Source: Lachnospiraceae bacterium
GTDB lineage: Bacteria > Bacillota > Clostridia > Lachnospirales > Lachnospiraceae
Direction: 5' to 3'
Length of the DNA stretch: 64,000 bases
Assembly: GCA_017935565.1 (NCBI GenBank)
Contig: JAGBHK010000002.1
Coordinates: 55,973-119,972, forward strand
The notes beneath the pieces were generated by a model, which was given only the letters and a program-made list of their open reading frames with translations, did not search any database and was not told where the DNA came from. A program made the translations under genes and the position numbers. This document shows positions 25,736 through 34,612 of the stretch, in pieces (positions within the stretch are counted from its first letter, which is position 1; every line of letters starts with the position of its first letter).

Positions 25736-26914
25736 CTATAAATTAATATCATTTACATTCTTTCTCACTAGTTCATATATCCTCATCGCATCCTCTGCAC
25801 ACTTGACATCTTCTTGACCTATAAACCAAGCTACAAATAATAGTTCTATACACATCATAACATAAGGTACTGCCTCCTTTTCCTCATAAGAAAGTGTAAT
25901 TTTCTCCTCATAGCCTTCAAACACATTTCTTACAATATCACGCCACTCATCCATACTTATATCAAGTTTTTCCTCTTCTGATAACAAACCTAACACAAAA
26001 TAACACAAATCAAATATCCTTATATTTCTTTGACTCAAGTCAAAGTCAATATATCCCGAAAACTTACCATTATCAAACAAAAAGTTTCCAAAATGCACAT
26101 CTCTATGTATCAATTGAATCGGTAGTTTATCATACAATTTCTTTAACTTGCTCACAATTACGTCAAAATCTTCTTCATTCACATACGTCCATCCATTATC
26201 ACTTATTGCAGTTCTCACCCATCCATTCATTTCATCAAGTAAGCTATTATTCCATAAATCATCATGCTTTTCACATTCTTTAAAAGCAATATGTAATTTA
26301 GATAATATTCTGCCCATTTCTTTTGTAAGAGACATATTATCTTTCAAACTTACTATATTACTTCCCTTAAGTCGTTTTGTAAGAACATAATAATATTGAT
26401 TATCATAAACATAGGTCTCGTTTGTTTTAGTTTTAATTATACTTCCTACTGGAATATCCATATCATCTAATATACTAATAATTTTAATATTACGCTCTAG
26501 CATATTTACATCTTCATACACCTTTAAAATGAATTTCTCATTAATCTGCCATGCACTGTCATATATCTGTTTTACGCTTGCTCCATCTATAACCCATTCT
26601 TTTGCGATTTCTTGTATTTTTCTCTTCATGTCCTCATACTTCTTTCTCTGATTTCCAATTATTCTCCTTATACTTGATTCAGACAGATTGTACATTTCGG
26701 CAAGTCTTATATTTGTTACTCCTTCCAAATATCTTGTATATATATGTTCGTCTCTTTTACATATTTCAAGTTTATATTCTGTCATATCACTGTTTATATT
26801 TCTTTCCCTTATAGGAATATAAATATATTCCCCTTGCACATACTCTTGTATCATTTCTATCAACTCTTGAGGCAATGTTTCTTTTGCATTTTTGTATTTC
26901 ATTTTTTTCTCCAT
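25736..26914 (-). CDS. HTH (CD3324/Mor-like)-aminoglycoside phosphotransferase fusion
   Basis: 392 residues. Residues 1-100 form a CD3324-type helix-turn-helix region (EMIQEYVQGEYIYIPIRER, then NIRLAEMYNLSESSIRRII). Residues 108-385 are an aminoglycoside phosphotransferase-like kinase with HRDVHFGN (catalytic D272, N277) and IDFDLS (metal D290). The GASVKQIYDSAW entry strand is typical of the kinase part. The fusion suggests either a regulated antibiotic or choline-type kinase or a kinase-fold sensor controlling a promoter. Its own leader holds two minus-strand terminators upstream. Confidence 0.8.
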   Translation of the reverse strand: MEKKMKYKNAKETLPQELIEMIQEYVQGEYIYIPIRERNINSDMTEYKLEICKRDEHIYTRYLEGVTNIRLAEMYNLSESSIRRIIGNQRKKYEDMKRKIQEIAKEWVIDGASVKQIYDSAWQINEKFILKVYEDVNMLERNIKIISILDDMDIPVGSIIKTKTNETYVYDNQYYYVLTKRLKGSNIVSLKDNMSLTKEMGRILSKLHIAFKECEKHDDLWNNSLLDEMNGWVRTAISDNGWTYVNEEDFDVIVSKLKKLYDKLPIQLIHRDVHFGNFLFDNGKFSGYIDFDLSQRNIRIFDLCYFVLGLLSEEEKLDISMDEWRDIVRNVFEGYEEKITLSYEEKEAVPYVMMCIELLFVAWFIGQEDVKCAEDAMRIYELVRKNVNDINL

Positions 26915-26960
26915 TTCAACTCAAATTATAAGTATTATATAGATTATAACATAGAAACTA

Positions 26961-27005
26961 AAAAAGAACTGTCTGTCCTTTACTCATAATAAAAGACAGA
27001 CAGTT
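26961..27005 (-). terminator. Terminator after the DUF3800 remnant
   Basis: Perfect 11-bp stem AACTGTCTGTC/GACAGACAGTT (26967-26977 with 26995-27005), followed on the minus strand by CTTTTTTAG. It overlaps the stop codon of the 14-codon remnant. Confidence 0.85.
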
Positions 27006-27049
27006 TATAATTTTTTAGATTCATCTATAAAAATGCTTAATTCCTTCAT
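27005..27049 (-). pseudogene. 14-codon remnant of a DUF3800 gene start
   Basis: Minus-strand ORF reading MKELSIFIDESKKL then stop, with AAGGGGTG before its ATG. Full-length DUF3800 proteins characteristically begin M-K-E-L-S-I-F-I-D-E-S-G-D, so the first 11 residues look like an intact family start that then runs straight into a terminator. The remaining gene (usually over 200 codons) is absent. It follows a structured RNA with its own terminator. Confidence 0.65.
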
Positions 27050-27070
27050 TTTTCACCCCTTAATGTGATT

Positions 27071-27161
27071 ATAAAAATTGGCGGGTGTCTTACCCGCCAA
27101 TTGGTGGACCCGGGTCATACGACCAGCCCCTAAATTTTACTTTTTAACAGAAACTCTGTTC
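27071..27161 (-). ncRNA. Candidate structured RNA upstream of a DUF3800 start
   Basis: About 90 nt on the minus strand between a promoter and the terminator hairpin TTGGCGGGT/ACCCGCCAA (27077-27101, U-run after). The middle contains GGGGCTGGTCGTATGACCC then GGGTCCACCAATT. Families of conserved RNAs called DUF3800 motifs are known upstream of DUF3800 genes, and the position fits. Assignment to a particular motif was not possible by eye. Confidence 0.6.
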
Positions 27162-27167
27162 ACTATT

Positions 27168-27197
27168 ATTATATGCTTAAATGCATATTATAGTCAA
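27168..27197 (-). promoter_or_regulatory. Promoter of the DUF3800-associated RNA
   Basis: Minus-strand TTGACT (27197-27192), an 18-base spacer and a perfect TATAAT (27173-27168). It lies 17 bases beyond the chemoreceptor stop codon. Confidence 0.65.
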
Positions 27198-27213
27198 GTA
27201 ATTTTTACATTTT

Positions 27214-28734
27214 TTACCCCTGCACAACCTTATTTAATTCTTCCGAAAGTCCTGTAATCTTATTTACAATTTCTGCCAAGCTTTCAGTACCTGCGCTATT
27301 TTCCTGTGTAGCAGCAGATACCTGCTCTACAGCCTCGCAGTTTTGAGCTGTATTGTGACTTATTTTCTTCATACTATCAGCCACTTCGCCACTATTCTTA
27401 CGAATAATTTCGGCAACCTTATCAATTTCGTGAATCTGTTCTGCAAGCTCTGCATTGGAGTTTGTTATAATCACTGCTGATTCATTGGCCTTTTCAATGC
27501 TGCTCATACCATTTTTAGCATTTACAACACTTTGCTCCATTGCAACAACTGCATCTTCAGTGTTCTTTACAACCTCTTTTACAATATTTCCAATATTCTC
27601 AACTGCAAATTTTGTCTGCTCCGCAAGTTTTTGAATTTGATCAGCAACAACAGCAAAACCTTTACCATTTTCACCAGCTCTTGCAGCCTCAATTGAAGCA
27701 TTAAGGGCAAGAATATTTGTCTGGTTTGAAATCTTAGTAATAGTCTCAACAATTCCAATGATTTCCTGTGATTCTTCACCAAGTGTAGTAATTATCTCCT
27801 TGCACTGTGCAGCGCTTTCATTAATCTGCTGCATATTTTCTGTAGCTTCATCCATCAACTGTTGATTTTCCTGTGTTTTCTCACCAATTTGGTCTGTAAG
27901 AGTTGCTGTTTTGTGATTCATGTTGCTAAGTCCAACAAGCTGTTCATTAATATCTTGAATCTTTGCATCTGCATTTTCCACTGCTCCAGAGTTTTCCATA
28001 GAACCTGTAAGCAAATTCTCAGATTCATTTGCAATACGCTTATTAGCCTGAACCGATGTTTCTGTAATTATTGACAACTCATTTACCATATCATATAAAC
28101 TTGCTGATGTCTGCGATGCATTGTCTTTCATTGCCTGCATTTTATCAAGCATTTCCTTTTGTTCTTCAGCACCAAGAAGATTTGACAAAAGCTTTGCAGT
28201 TCTTGAACAAAGCATTGTAAATATGGCTGCAACAGCAATCAATATCAACGCTCTTGGTATTATTCCGTATATTACAACTCCATTCCAATCAGTAAAATTA
28301 TCGTCCTGTAAGGTCTGCAACTTAAATGCCAATATCTGTCCAACAGAAACTCCTATTACTGTGAGTATTGTTGCTACAATATTAAGCTTTTTAGAAAAAT
28401 ACAAGCTGGCAATTGCAATTGGATAAACATATATTGCAACAACATGAAATGTTAATGTTGTACTAAGCACTGTAACAAATATGGCTGCTGCAATTACATT
28501 TATAAATTTTATGTAAGCTTCATTCTTTTTTAAAATATTTACAAGTAATGTTGGTAGTAGTAAACACACACTACCTCCGATATAGGCAATTGTCATTATT
28601 CCTATATCTACAACAAATACGCCGATAATATCAAGTATATAAATCAGCGTAAATATTACAAAAGTAACCCTCATAACCTTGGCAACAATTTTATTTGCCT
28701 GAATTTCATTTTCTCTTAAAAGTCCATTATCCAT
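27214..28734 (-). CDS. Methyl-accepting chemotaxis-type protein
   Basis: 506 residues. The N-terminal 200 contain about six membrane segments and almost no extracellular sensor domain, so sensing may be within the membrane. The cytoplasmic part is a long coiled coil with the signalling hairpin NQTNILALNASIEAARAGEN then GKGFAVVADQIQKLAEQ, the site for CheA/CheW. No HAMP domain was recognised and no che genes are nearby. It sits 2 bases from the HD-GYP gene upstream, so the two are probably co-transcribed. Confidence 0.92.
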   Translation of the reverse strand: MDNGLLRENEIQANKIVAKVMRVTFVIFTLIYILDIIGVFVVDIGIMTIAYIGGSVCLLLPTLLVNILKKNEAYIKFINVIAAAIFVTVLSTTLTFHVVAIYVYPIAIASLYFSKKLNIVATILTVIGVSVGQILAFKLQTLQDDNFTDWNGVVIYGIIPRALILIAVAAIFTMLCSRTAKLLSNLLGAEEQKEMLDKMQAMKDNASQTSASLYDMVNELSIITETSVQANKRIANESENLLTGSMENSGAVENADAKIQDINEQLVGLSNMNHKTATLTDQIGEKTQENQQLMDEATENMQQINESAAQCKEIITTLGEESQEIIGIVETITKISNQTNILALNASIEAARAGENGKGFAVVADQIQKLAEQTKFAVENIGNIVKEVVKNTEDAVVAMEQSVVNAKNGMSSIEKANESAVIITNSNAELAEQIHEIDKVAEIIRKNSGEVADSMKKISHNTAQNCEAVEQVSAATQENSAGTESLAEIVNKITGLSEELNKVVQG

Positions 28735-28735
28735 T

Positions 28736-30049
28736 TTAATTACCTCCGCTTAATGTATTATTAATTTCACGATGTGCATTTTCAACCTTTTCCCTAATGT
28801 CTAGAAATACTTCTACCAGCATCGGATCAAAATGCTGTCCACTGCCTTCTTCAATTATTTCAAAGCATTTCTCAAGTGGCATTGCCTCTCGATAACATCG
28901 CTTCTCTGATAATGCATCAAAGACATCTGCTATCGCCATAATTCTAGCGCACAACGGTATTTCATTGCATTTAAGCCCTTCTGGATAGCCGGTTCCATTC
29001 CATTTCTCATGATGGAAACGTGCCACATCATATGCCATCTGTGCATATGATTCGTTGCATAAATGTCCAAATGTATCCTGAATAATTTTTCCACCACAAT
29101 CTGCATGCTGTTTGATAATACCAAACTCCGCTTCTGTTAATTTTCCGGGCTTTTGCAAAATCATATCTGGAACTGCTATTTTCCCAATGTCATGCATAGG
29201 TGCGGCCATGCAAAGATTTCTCATATAATCCTTATTTAATATGTCCTTATAATATCCCCTGCGTCTTAATTCTTCTGCCAACAATTGTACATACTTTGTG
29301 GTTCTTTTAATATGACCACCAGTACTACCATCCTTATTTTCTACAAGTGTAGCAAAGCCCATAATCATCTCATCCTGGTAATGACTCAATTCTGTTACTG
29401 ATGGATTTTCTTGATTTATATACGCTCCCAATACGATAATTGTTACGCATATACTGCTTAGCAATACCTGTGGTTGTAGCATTTGATATACCGTAATACA
29501 AGCTAACACAACCAAATATGTAAAAATGCTAAATCTTTTATGCTTTTCAATATATCTCCATCTTCTAAAGAATATGATTAAACTTAATACAATGTAAATA
29601 CCTGCCATTGCAAAACAGGTGTATGCCGAAGTTCCCATAGAATAGTTGCTTAGCTCACCTTCATAATATTTCAATGATGGTATATTAATAACAACCAAAA
29701 CCATATTTACCAAAAAAGGACTATACAGAAGCAATCTTCTACTTTTTCTTTTAGGTAACCCCGTCGTAATTGATATCATATAAAGGAATAATAGGAATAT
29801 AAACAAATCAAGGCTCAGTAAGAAAATTAAATGTAGTACACGATTAATCGTATCACTTACTGAATCCAAATGATTCACTGTATATGCCGTCAGTCCATCA
29901 AATAACACTTCTATTAATCCTACACCAAGCAGGATATCAAATAATGTAAGCTTATTCTTATGCTTGAATCTTTTGCATTCCTTGTAATATATGAATAATA
30001 TGTATAAGATAACAAGCATACAACCTATTTGTAACTTACAATAACCCAA
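28736..30049 (-). CDS. Membrane HD-GYP domain protein
   Basis: 437 residues. Residues 1-215 hold about seven membrane helices. The C-terminal HD-GYP domain (about 225-430) has the HD pair in MHDIGKIAVPD, KQHADCGGKI, and HHEKWNGTGYPEGL with the GYP motif intact. Such domains hydrolyse cyclic di-GMP. It starts at TTG, seven bases after GGAGG. Cotranscription with the chemoreceptor suggests a motility or surface-behaviour link, although neither cheA nor a cyclase is in view. Confidence 0.92.
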   Translation of the reverse strand: MGYCKLQIGCMLVILYILFIYYKECKRFKHKNKLTLFDILLGVGLIEVLFDGLTAYTVNHLDSVSDTINRVLHLIFLLSLDLFIFLLFLYMISITTGLPKRKSRRLLLYSPFLVNMVLVVINIPSLKYYEGELSNYSMGTSAYTCFAMAGIYIVLSLIIFFRRWRYIEKHKRFSIFTYLVVLACITVYQMLQPQVLLSSICVTIIVLGAYINQENPSVTELSHYQDEMIMGFATLVENKDGSTGGHIKRTTKYVQLLAEELRRRGYYKDILNKDYMRNLCMAAPMHDIGKIAVPDMILQKPGKLTEAEFGIIKQHADCGGKIIQDTFGHLCNESYAQMAYDVARFHHEKWNGTGYPEGLKCNEIPLCARIMAIADVFDALSEKRCYREAMPLEKCFEIIEEGSGQHFDPMLVEVFLDIREKVENAHREINNTLSGGN

Positions 30050-30110
30050 GGTATCGCCTCCTTCCCGTTAATCAGTGAATGTATAAAAGCACAGAACTAA
30101 AAAAAAGAAG

Positions 30111-30284
30111 TCAATATTCATTTACATTCAAAATCATTCCATTTTCAATTTCTTTAAAACCAAATCTTTTATATAATGATTTTCCCATATCCGACCAATT
30201 AAGCATAATAATATTATACCCCTTTTCCTTTGTCTTTTCTACCATTTTTGCTAAAATTATTCTTCCTTTCAAATCTATATTTTG
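30111..30284 (-). pseudogene. C-terminal remnant of a GNAT acetyltransferase
   Basis: A 57-codon open frame on the minus strand with no start codon, preceded in frame by TGA. It reads DLKGRIILAKMVEKTKEKGY then NIIMLNWSDMGKSLYKRFGF, the last third of a GNAT domain (acetyl-CoA loop GR.IL, then S..G..LY.R.GF). The N-terminal half is missing and the junction falls 4 bases from the stop of the phosphotransferase gene, so a deletion probably fused the ends. Confidence 0.8.
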
Positions 30285-30287
30285 TCA

Positions 30288-31238
30288 TTATGCACCGCAA
30301 TTCATAAGAACTCTTGTAGCAAATCTAGCCTGTGATAAATATTCTTCCTTCTTACCTTCTTCTGCACTCAAATACTGTGCATAATAGTCGCACACACCAA
30401 GTTGATAGTAATACAGGCTCAACAAATTATCCTTATCATACTGCGTAAGGGCTACTTCACTGCAATATCTATCAACATACTTCTTAAACTTAGTTTCATT
30501 TAATTCACCATTCACACATGTCGGCTCTGACAAATAAAACGACCTTGTTATCTCCCAAATAGCAGGATGTACACATGCACTAGTCCAATCAATCACCGCA
30601 TTTATCTGATTATCTCCACAAATAATCTGATTGACCGTATAATCACCATGAGAATTAAGGCAAGTTAATTTGTCCACGTCAAAGTTCCAATCTGCTATCT
30701 TTTCTGTGAAGTTTATTCTAAATTCCAAATCTTCAAGAATTCTGTCTTCACCACGTTCCTTTGCAGCTTCGTAGGAATTAATATAAGACTGTTTCGCATT
30801 CTGCGGTGTCATATATTTAAAGAAATCTTTTCCTATTCCAACTGGTAGTTGTTTGAAATCCTGTAACGCATTATGTATTCTTCCCAAAAGAAGCGGTGAC
30901 TGTTCCATAAACCAGTCTGGTACTGCATTTGCTGAAAACACATTACCTTCTACAAATCTTTGAATGTGACATATTCTTTTCTCATCATATAAAGTCACAT
31001 AACTTCCCGTCTTATTCTTTAAAAACTTAGATACTGCAAGCCCCTTTTTTAACAAATGCTCGCATACTTCTGGTTCTGTTTCAGGATGATTCATTTCATT
31101 TGCATCAGCTATTTTTATAATGAATTTGCCATCAGGTGCCTGAACCTTAAATGTATCTCCACCAACTCCAGTTGTCATTTGTTCTATGCTTTGCACGTCA
31201 ATTTCATATTCTTGTTTTAATATTTCACCAATACTCAT
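30288..31238 (-). CDS. Aminoglycoside phosphotransferase-family kinase
   Basis: 316-residue kinase of the APH/choline-kinase fold. N-terminal VGGDTFKVQAPDGKFIIKIA supplies the nucleotide loop and lysine. The catalytic loop NSHGDYTVNQIICG contains the Asp and Asn of the family (HGDxxxxN), and NAVIDWTSA supplies the metal Asp. Substrates in the family include aminoglycosides, macrolides, homoserine and choline; this one is not resolved. It lacks an HTH extension, unlike the kinase at 25736. Confidence 0.87.
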   Translation of the reverse strand: MSIGEILKQEYEIDVQSIEQMTTGVGGDTFKVQAPDGKFIIKIADANEMNHPETEPEVCEHLLKKGLAVSKFLKNKTGSYVTLYDEKRICHIQRFVEGNVFSANAVPDWFMEQSPLLLGRIHNALQDFKQLPVGIGKDFFKYMTPQNAKQSYINSYEAAKERGEDRILEDLEFRINFTEKIADWNFDVDKLTCLNSHGDYTVNQIICGDNQINAVIDWTSACVHPAIWEITRSFYLSEPTCVNGELNETKFKKYVDRYCSEVALTQYDKDNLLSLYYYQLGVCDYYAQYLSAEEGKKEEYLSQARFATRVLMNCGA

Positions 31239-31264
31239 TATTTCTCACCTCTAGAAATCAGTAT

Positions 31265-31927
31265 TTATTTAATAGATAACTGTTTATCTCTTATTTTAAG
31301 GCACGCCTCTATATGCATAATCCAATGTCTTGAAAAAGGCATCTGTATGAGTCCTTTTACATCTTTTTTGCACCAATAATCAATTAACCAATACGCATTA
31401 TCGTCTCGGCTAACAACATTCAGTTTTTCTAATTTCTGTCTTTTATCATCTATCATTTTTGTTTTGCTATCACTATATGTAAGCTTCTTCAAAATCTTTG
31501 TTGTAGACTTATCAACATCATCTATATAATTATACAATTCCTCGATACATAACTCCTTTGAAAAGTCTCTAATTTGCTCTGCTACAAGTTCATTTGCAGT
31601 TGTAATAATCGGTGAGTTTATCCTTTTTTGATAATCACCTTTAAAAAAAATCTGCTCATCGTCTGCGATAAGCGAATGTGCAACAATATCTTCAATACGA
31701 AAGATATGCCAAAGCGAATATGCAATCGTTTTATTATGATATCCTTTAGCATTTACATATGGCATAGCGCTAAAATCATCCAAAGATAATTCTGTATTAA
31801 ACTTCATAATATTTTCCATAAGTAGCTTGCGAAGTTTAATCAAAGTATCTATACCCAATGAAAAGGTATCTTTTTTCTTTATCTGTAATTGTATCGTTTT
31901 ATTCATTTCTGCCCATTCTCTATTCAT
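31265..31927 (-). CDS. DinB-like four-helix-bundle protein
   Basis: 220-residue protein. AYSLWHIFRIEDIVAHSLI holds the first conserved His, and FSRHWIMHIEACLKI near the C-terminus supplies two more, the metal-binding triad of DinB/YfiT proteins. Family members include thiol S-transferases; the substrate here is unknown. The start after GAGG is kept; a second ATG seven codons later is possible. It is 11 bases from the hydrolase gene upstream. Confidence 0.75.
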   Translation of the reverse strand: MNREWAEMNKTIQLQIKKKDTFSLGIDTLIKLRKLLMENIMKFNTELSLDDFSAMPYVNAKGYHNKTIAYSLWHIFRIEDIVAHSLIADDEQIFFKGDYQKRINSPIITTANELVAEQIRDFSKELCIEELYNYIDDVDKSTTKILKKLTYSDSKTKMIDDKRQKLEKLNVVSRDDNAYWLIDYWCKKDVKGLIQMPFSRHWIMHIEACLKIRDKQLSIK

Positions 31928-31938
31928 AAACTAAAACC

Positions 31939-32787
31939 TCATATGTTATATCTTGTCTCACAAAATTTCTTTATTATATCCAGCACTTCGCTATCATAAT
32001 AAGTTGCACCACCATGCGCATCATTACCTTCTAGCTCATAATAACTTGCTTTATGTCCAGTAGCCACAAGATTATCATACAACACTCTGCTATTTTCTAC
32101 CGATACCACTGGATCTAATTCACTATGCAAAAGCAACACTGCAGGCAATTTTATGTCCTTTGTTATATACATACCACAAGAAGCCTTCTTAGCCAGTTCC
32201 TCATTGCCCTCAATTTTATCTACGCCAAGCAATACCGCCGAAGGACGCACTTTCATCCATGGTGGCAACGGTTCTTTTGTACAAATCATTATATCTGTTG
32301 ATGCACTTTCCAAAATCACCCCAGAAATCTCAGTTATTTTTTCACATAAACTATGCTCGCTGAATAATACAGTCATCATAGCAATGTGACCACCAGAAGA
32401 ATTTCCCATAAGAAAAATCTTTTCTGTATCAATATGAAAATTTTCTGCAATAGATGGAATAAATTTAAGCGCATTGCAAACATCTTCTACTTGCGCAGGA
32501 AATGGAGCTATATCAGATTCACGATACTGCATCACCGCTACTACATATCCACTCTTTGCCAGTGCTGCATACTGTGGAATATCATTGTACATCTCTTGCT
32601 TATGCCACGCTGAACCAGGAATAAATAATATAAGAGGATATTTTTCTTCCTTCTTCATCTCACGCTTATGTGGAAAAATAATTTGTAAATACCTTTTACA
32701 ATTACCATAATCATAATATTCCCAATCTGGGGAATATAGCCACTGCACTTCGTTACTTTCAGTAGCAACCTTAATTCGTTCTTTCAT
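31939..32787 (-). CDS. Alpha/beta hydrolase (acetyl-esterase-like)
   Basis: 282-residue esterase. The oxyanion region LFIPGSAWHKQEM replaces the common HGGG. The nucleophile serine is in LMGNSSGGHIAMM, the acid in LLLHSELDPVV and the histidine in GNDAHGG. It resembles BD-FAE or hormone-sensitive-lipase-like xylan esterases, consistent with a plant-polymer diet, though the substrate is inferred. ATG at 32787 is preferred because GGAGG lies 5 bases before it; an upstream GTG overlapping the previous stop is an alternative. Confidence 0.83.
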   Translation of the reverse strand: MKERIKVATESNEVQWLYSPDWEYYDYGNCKRYLQIIFPHKREMKKEEKYPLILFIPGSAWHKQEMYNDIPQYAALAKSGYVVAVMQYRESDIAPFPAQVEDVCNALKFIPSIAENFHIDTEKIFLMGNSSGGHIAMMTVLFSEHSLCEKITEISGVILESASTDIMICTKEPLPPWMKVRPSAVLLGVDKIEGNEELAKKASCGMYITKDIKLPAVLLLHSELDPVVSVENSRVLYDNLVATGHKASYYELEGNDAHGGATYYDSEVLDIIKKFCETRYNI

Positions 32788-32822
32788 TAGTGCCTCCAAG
32801 CTAAAATTTTTATCAGAATTTA

Positions 32823-33152
32823 TCACTCTAACGATTCTGCAAATATCTGTTTCAAAACCTCATCTGGTATATCCTGTTTTAGATAGATTTGCAGCATTCC
32901 CTTAGGAGTAATTTTATAACCTGCTAATTCTTCCTTGTGCTGAATTATCGCCTGGGCCTCAATGTTAATATGGTCTTTAAACGGAATAAGTCTGACAAAT
33001 GACTCACCTACATAATAACTTGGCAATTTCGCCCACATGTTTTCCTCTGGTTTACTTGAAACACTATCAAAAATCAACTTTCTTAAATTATGATACATAT
33101 CAACAATTTCACTTGGATACTTATCTATATATTCATTTACCTGCTCATTCAT
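32823..33152 (-). CDS. DUF1801 (YdhG-like) protein
   Basis: About 109 residues with the MWAKLPSYYVGESFVRLIPF then KDHINIEA strand pattern of DUF1801 proteins, small iron-chaperone-like folds of unknown function. ATG at 33152 follows GGAGG by 8 bases, so the first ten codons of the longer frame are left out. It is followed by the hydrolase gene at a distance consistent with one transcript. Confidence 0.75.
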   Translation of the reverse strand: MNEQVNEYIDKYPSEIVDMYHNLRKLIFDSVSSKPEENMWAKLPSYYVGESFVRLIPFKDHINIEAQAIIQHKEELAGYKITPKGMLQIYLKQDIPDEVLKQIFAESLE

Positions 33153-33191
33153 TTGAAACAACCTCCACACATTCCTCAACATTTTTCACCT

Positions 33192-33731
33192 TCACAAAGA
33201 AAACTCTAATTGAATATCCCTTGGGTCTTCTTCATACAAAACATCATTTCGTTCCGCAGCAGGTACACAACCAAGTTTCTTGTAAAACGCTATAGTATTT
33301 TCTGCCGAACCAGCACATAAGAATAACTTCTTGGCACCATATTGCTTTGCCTGCTTCGCACACATCAAAAACAATGTCTTCCCAATCCCTTTACCTCGGT
33401 ATTTTTGCGATACAAATAACTGGTCTAGTAAAACATATCTTTCTTGCTGTCCAATAATTTCTTTATTCACTGTAGCATATCCAATAAGCACATCATCCTC
33501 GAAACATCCAAACACAGTACCCCCGCTTATGAGCGTTCCCTTCAAGCGATTTAAGTGCCACTCGAAGCCATTTGGAAGTTCTGTATCTGTCCAATTGATT
33601 TCTACAAGAACATAATCACCAGCGTCTTCCGTCTTACGCCATGCATTTTTGATATAATGAGTGGCGTCAATCTCAGCAATGCGTTCTGCTTCTTCCAATT
33701 TTAACATTCTATATTCCAACAGCACATCCAC
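33192..33731 (-). CDS. GNAT-family N-acetyltransferase
   Basis: 179 residues. The acetyl-CoA loop is SQKYRGKGIGKTLFLMCAKQ, and the end has ENTIAFYKKLGCVPA. The start is uncertain: the frame opens at GTG 33731, but AAGGAG sits only five bases before GTG 33725, and an ATG follows at codon 9. Substrate unknown. It is 3 bases downstream of the VOC gene. Confidence 0.86.
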   Translation of the reverse strand: MDVLLEYRMLKLEEAERIAEIDATHYIKNAWRKTEDAGDYVLVEINWTDTELPNGFEWHLNRLKGTLISGGTVFGCFEDDVLIGYATVNKEIIGQQERYVLLDQLFVSQKYRGKGIGKTLFLMCAKQAKQYGAKKLFLCAGSAENTIAFYKKLGCVPAAERNDVLYEEDPRDIQLEFSL

Positions 33732-33734
33732 TCC

Positions 33735-34136
33735 TTAACGTCCAAATGGTCTGTTAAATGACCCAATCTCTATCAAATTTCCCTCAGGGTCAGCTATATA
33801 ACAAGTTCTTTGTCCCCATTCTTCTGTCTCAGGCTCTAGAACCGAAACTGCACCTTTGCTGATAGCCTTAGCATACTCTTCGTCAACTTCCTCAAAAGTA
33901 TCAACATATAACGCTATCTCTGTATGACCATTCAGCCCCTTCACATATTCATATTTACGGCTAGTCATCTTCTCAAAATCATTTCTTCCATAAAGAAGGA
34001 ACAATGTACCATCCTTTACCAAATACACATTGGAAGTATCTTCTCCCTCTTTAATCTCAAAGCCTAATACGTCTCTGTAAAAACGTATCATTTTAGGCAT
34101 ATCTTCTACAAATAATCCAAATCCATCAAGTCTCAT
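33735..34136 (-). CDS. VOC-superfamily (glyoxalase/bleomycin-resistance-like) protein
   Basis: 133-residue protein with the paired beta-alpha-beta-beta-beta fold. FVEDMPKMIRFYRDVLGFEI is the typical first module, EIALYVDTFEEVDEEYAKA the second, and CYIADPEGNLIEIGSF the metal-ligand end with conserved Glu. It could be a dioxygenase, lyase or drug-binding protein. GAGG precedes the ATG. Confidence 0.9.
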   Translation of the reverse strand: MRLDGFGLFVEDMPKMIRFYRDVLGFEIKEGEDTSNVYLVKDGTLFLLYGRNDFEKMTSRKYEYVKGLNGHTEIALYVDTFEEVDEEYAKAISKGAVSVLEPETEEWGQRTCYIADPEGNLIEIGSFNRPFGR

Positions 34137-34149
34137 TTTTCTTACCTCA

Positions 34150-34590
34150 CTATCTCTTTTTATACATCACAAGCTCCGGATTCGCCCCATTCTCTTCATA
34201 TGTACATACAAGAAGAAAATCCATTCCCGCAACGATACCAAAGCACCTGCCTTCACCAAACTCACATTCAAGCTGATTTCCCAGATATATACTGCTATCA
34301 TCCAAATACTTAACCGACTTACCATTTGGTAATATGTACTCTAAATTCACAAAGCTACCATTCAGGGCATACAAATCTTTAACCTCTGGCATTCCTGGAA
34401 TTTTCAAATCATTAAACTCTGAAATAATCTGCGATTTAAACTTCAAATATTCTTCCATACCGCCAATACTTATATACTTTGCAATAAAACATTGCTTCCC
34501 AAATGGGCAGCCGTTTGTACTCGCGCACCCATTACATTTTTCTTTCATATAACATTCATCACATTTTGCACCACAAATTGAATTACTCAT
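34150..34590 (-). CDS. DUF3795-type cysteine-rich protein
   Basis: 146 residues. The N-terminal CGAKCDECYMKEKCNGC then CPFGKQC gives a cluster of eight cysteines in about 30 residues, as in DUF3795 proteins, probably binding zinc or an iron-sulfur cluster. The C-terminal half is a beta-rich domain without recognised motif. GGAGGTG precedes the ATG. Function unknown. Confidence 0.72.
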   Translation of the reverse strand: MSNSICGAKCDECYMKEKCNGCASTNGCPFGKQCFIAKYISIGGMEEYLKFKSQIISEFNDLKIPGMPEVKDLYALNGSFVNLEYILPNGKSVKYLDDSSIYLGNQLECEFGEGRCFGIVAGMDFLLVCTYEENGANPELVMYKKR

Positions 34591-34612
34591 AATAACACCT
34601 CCATATTATATA

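Noticed and set aside
27085-27130. Sequence ACCCGGGTCCACCA on the minus strand looks like a tRNA 3' end with CCA.
   Set aside because: No cloverleaf arms, T-loop or anticodon arm can be placed upstream, and the segment continues directly into an intrinsic terminator.
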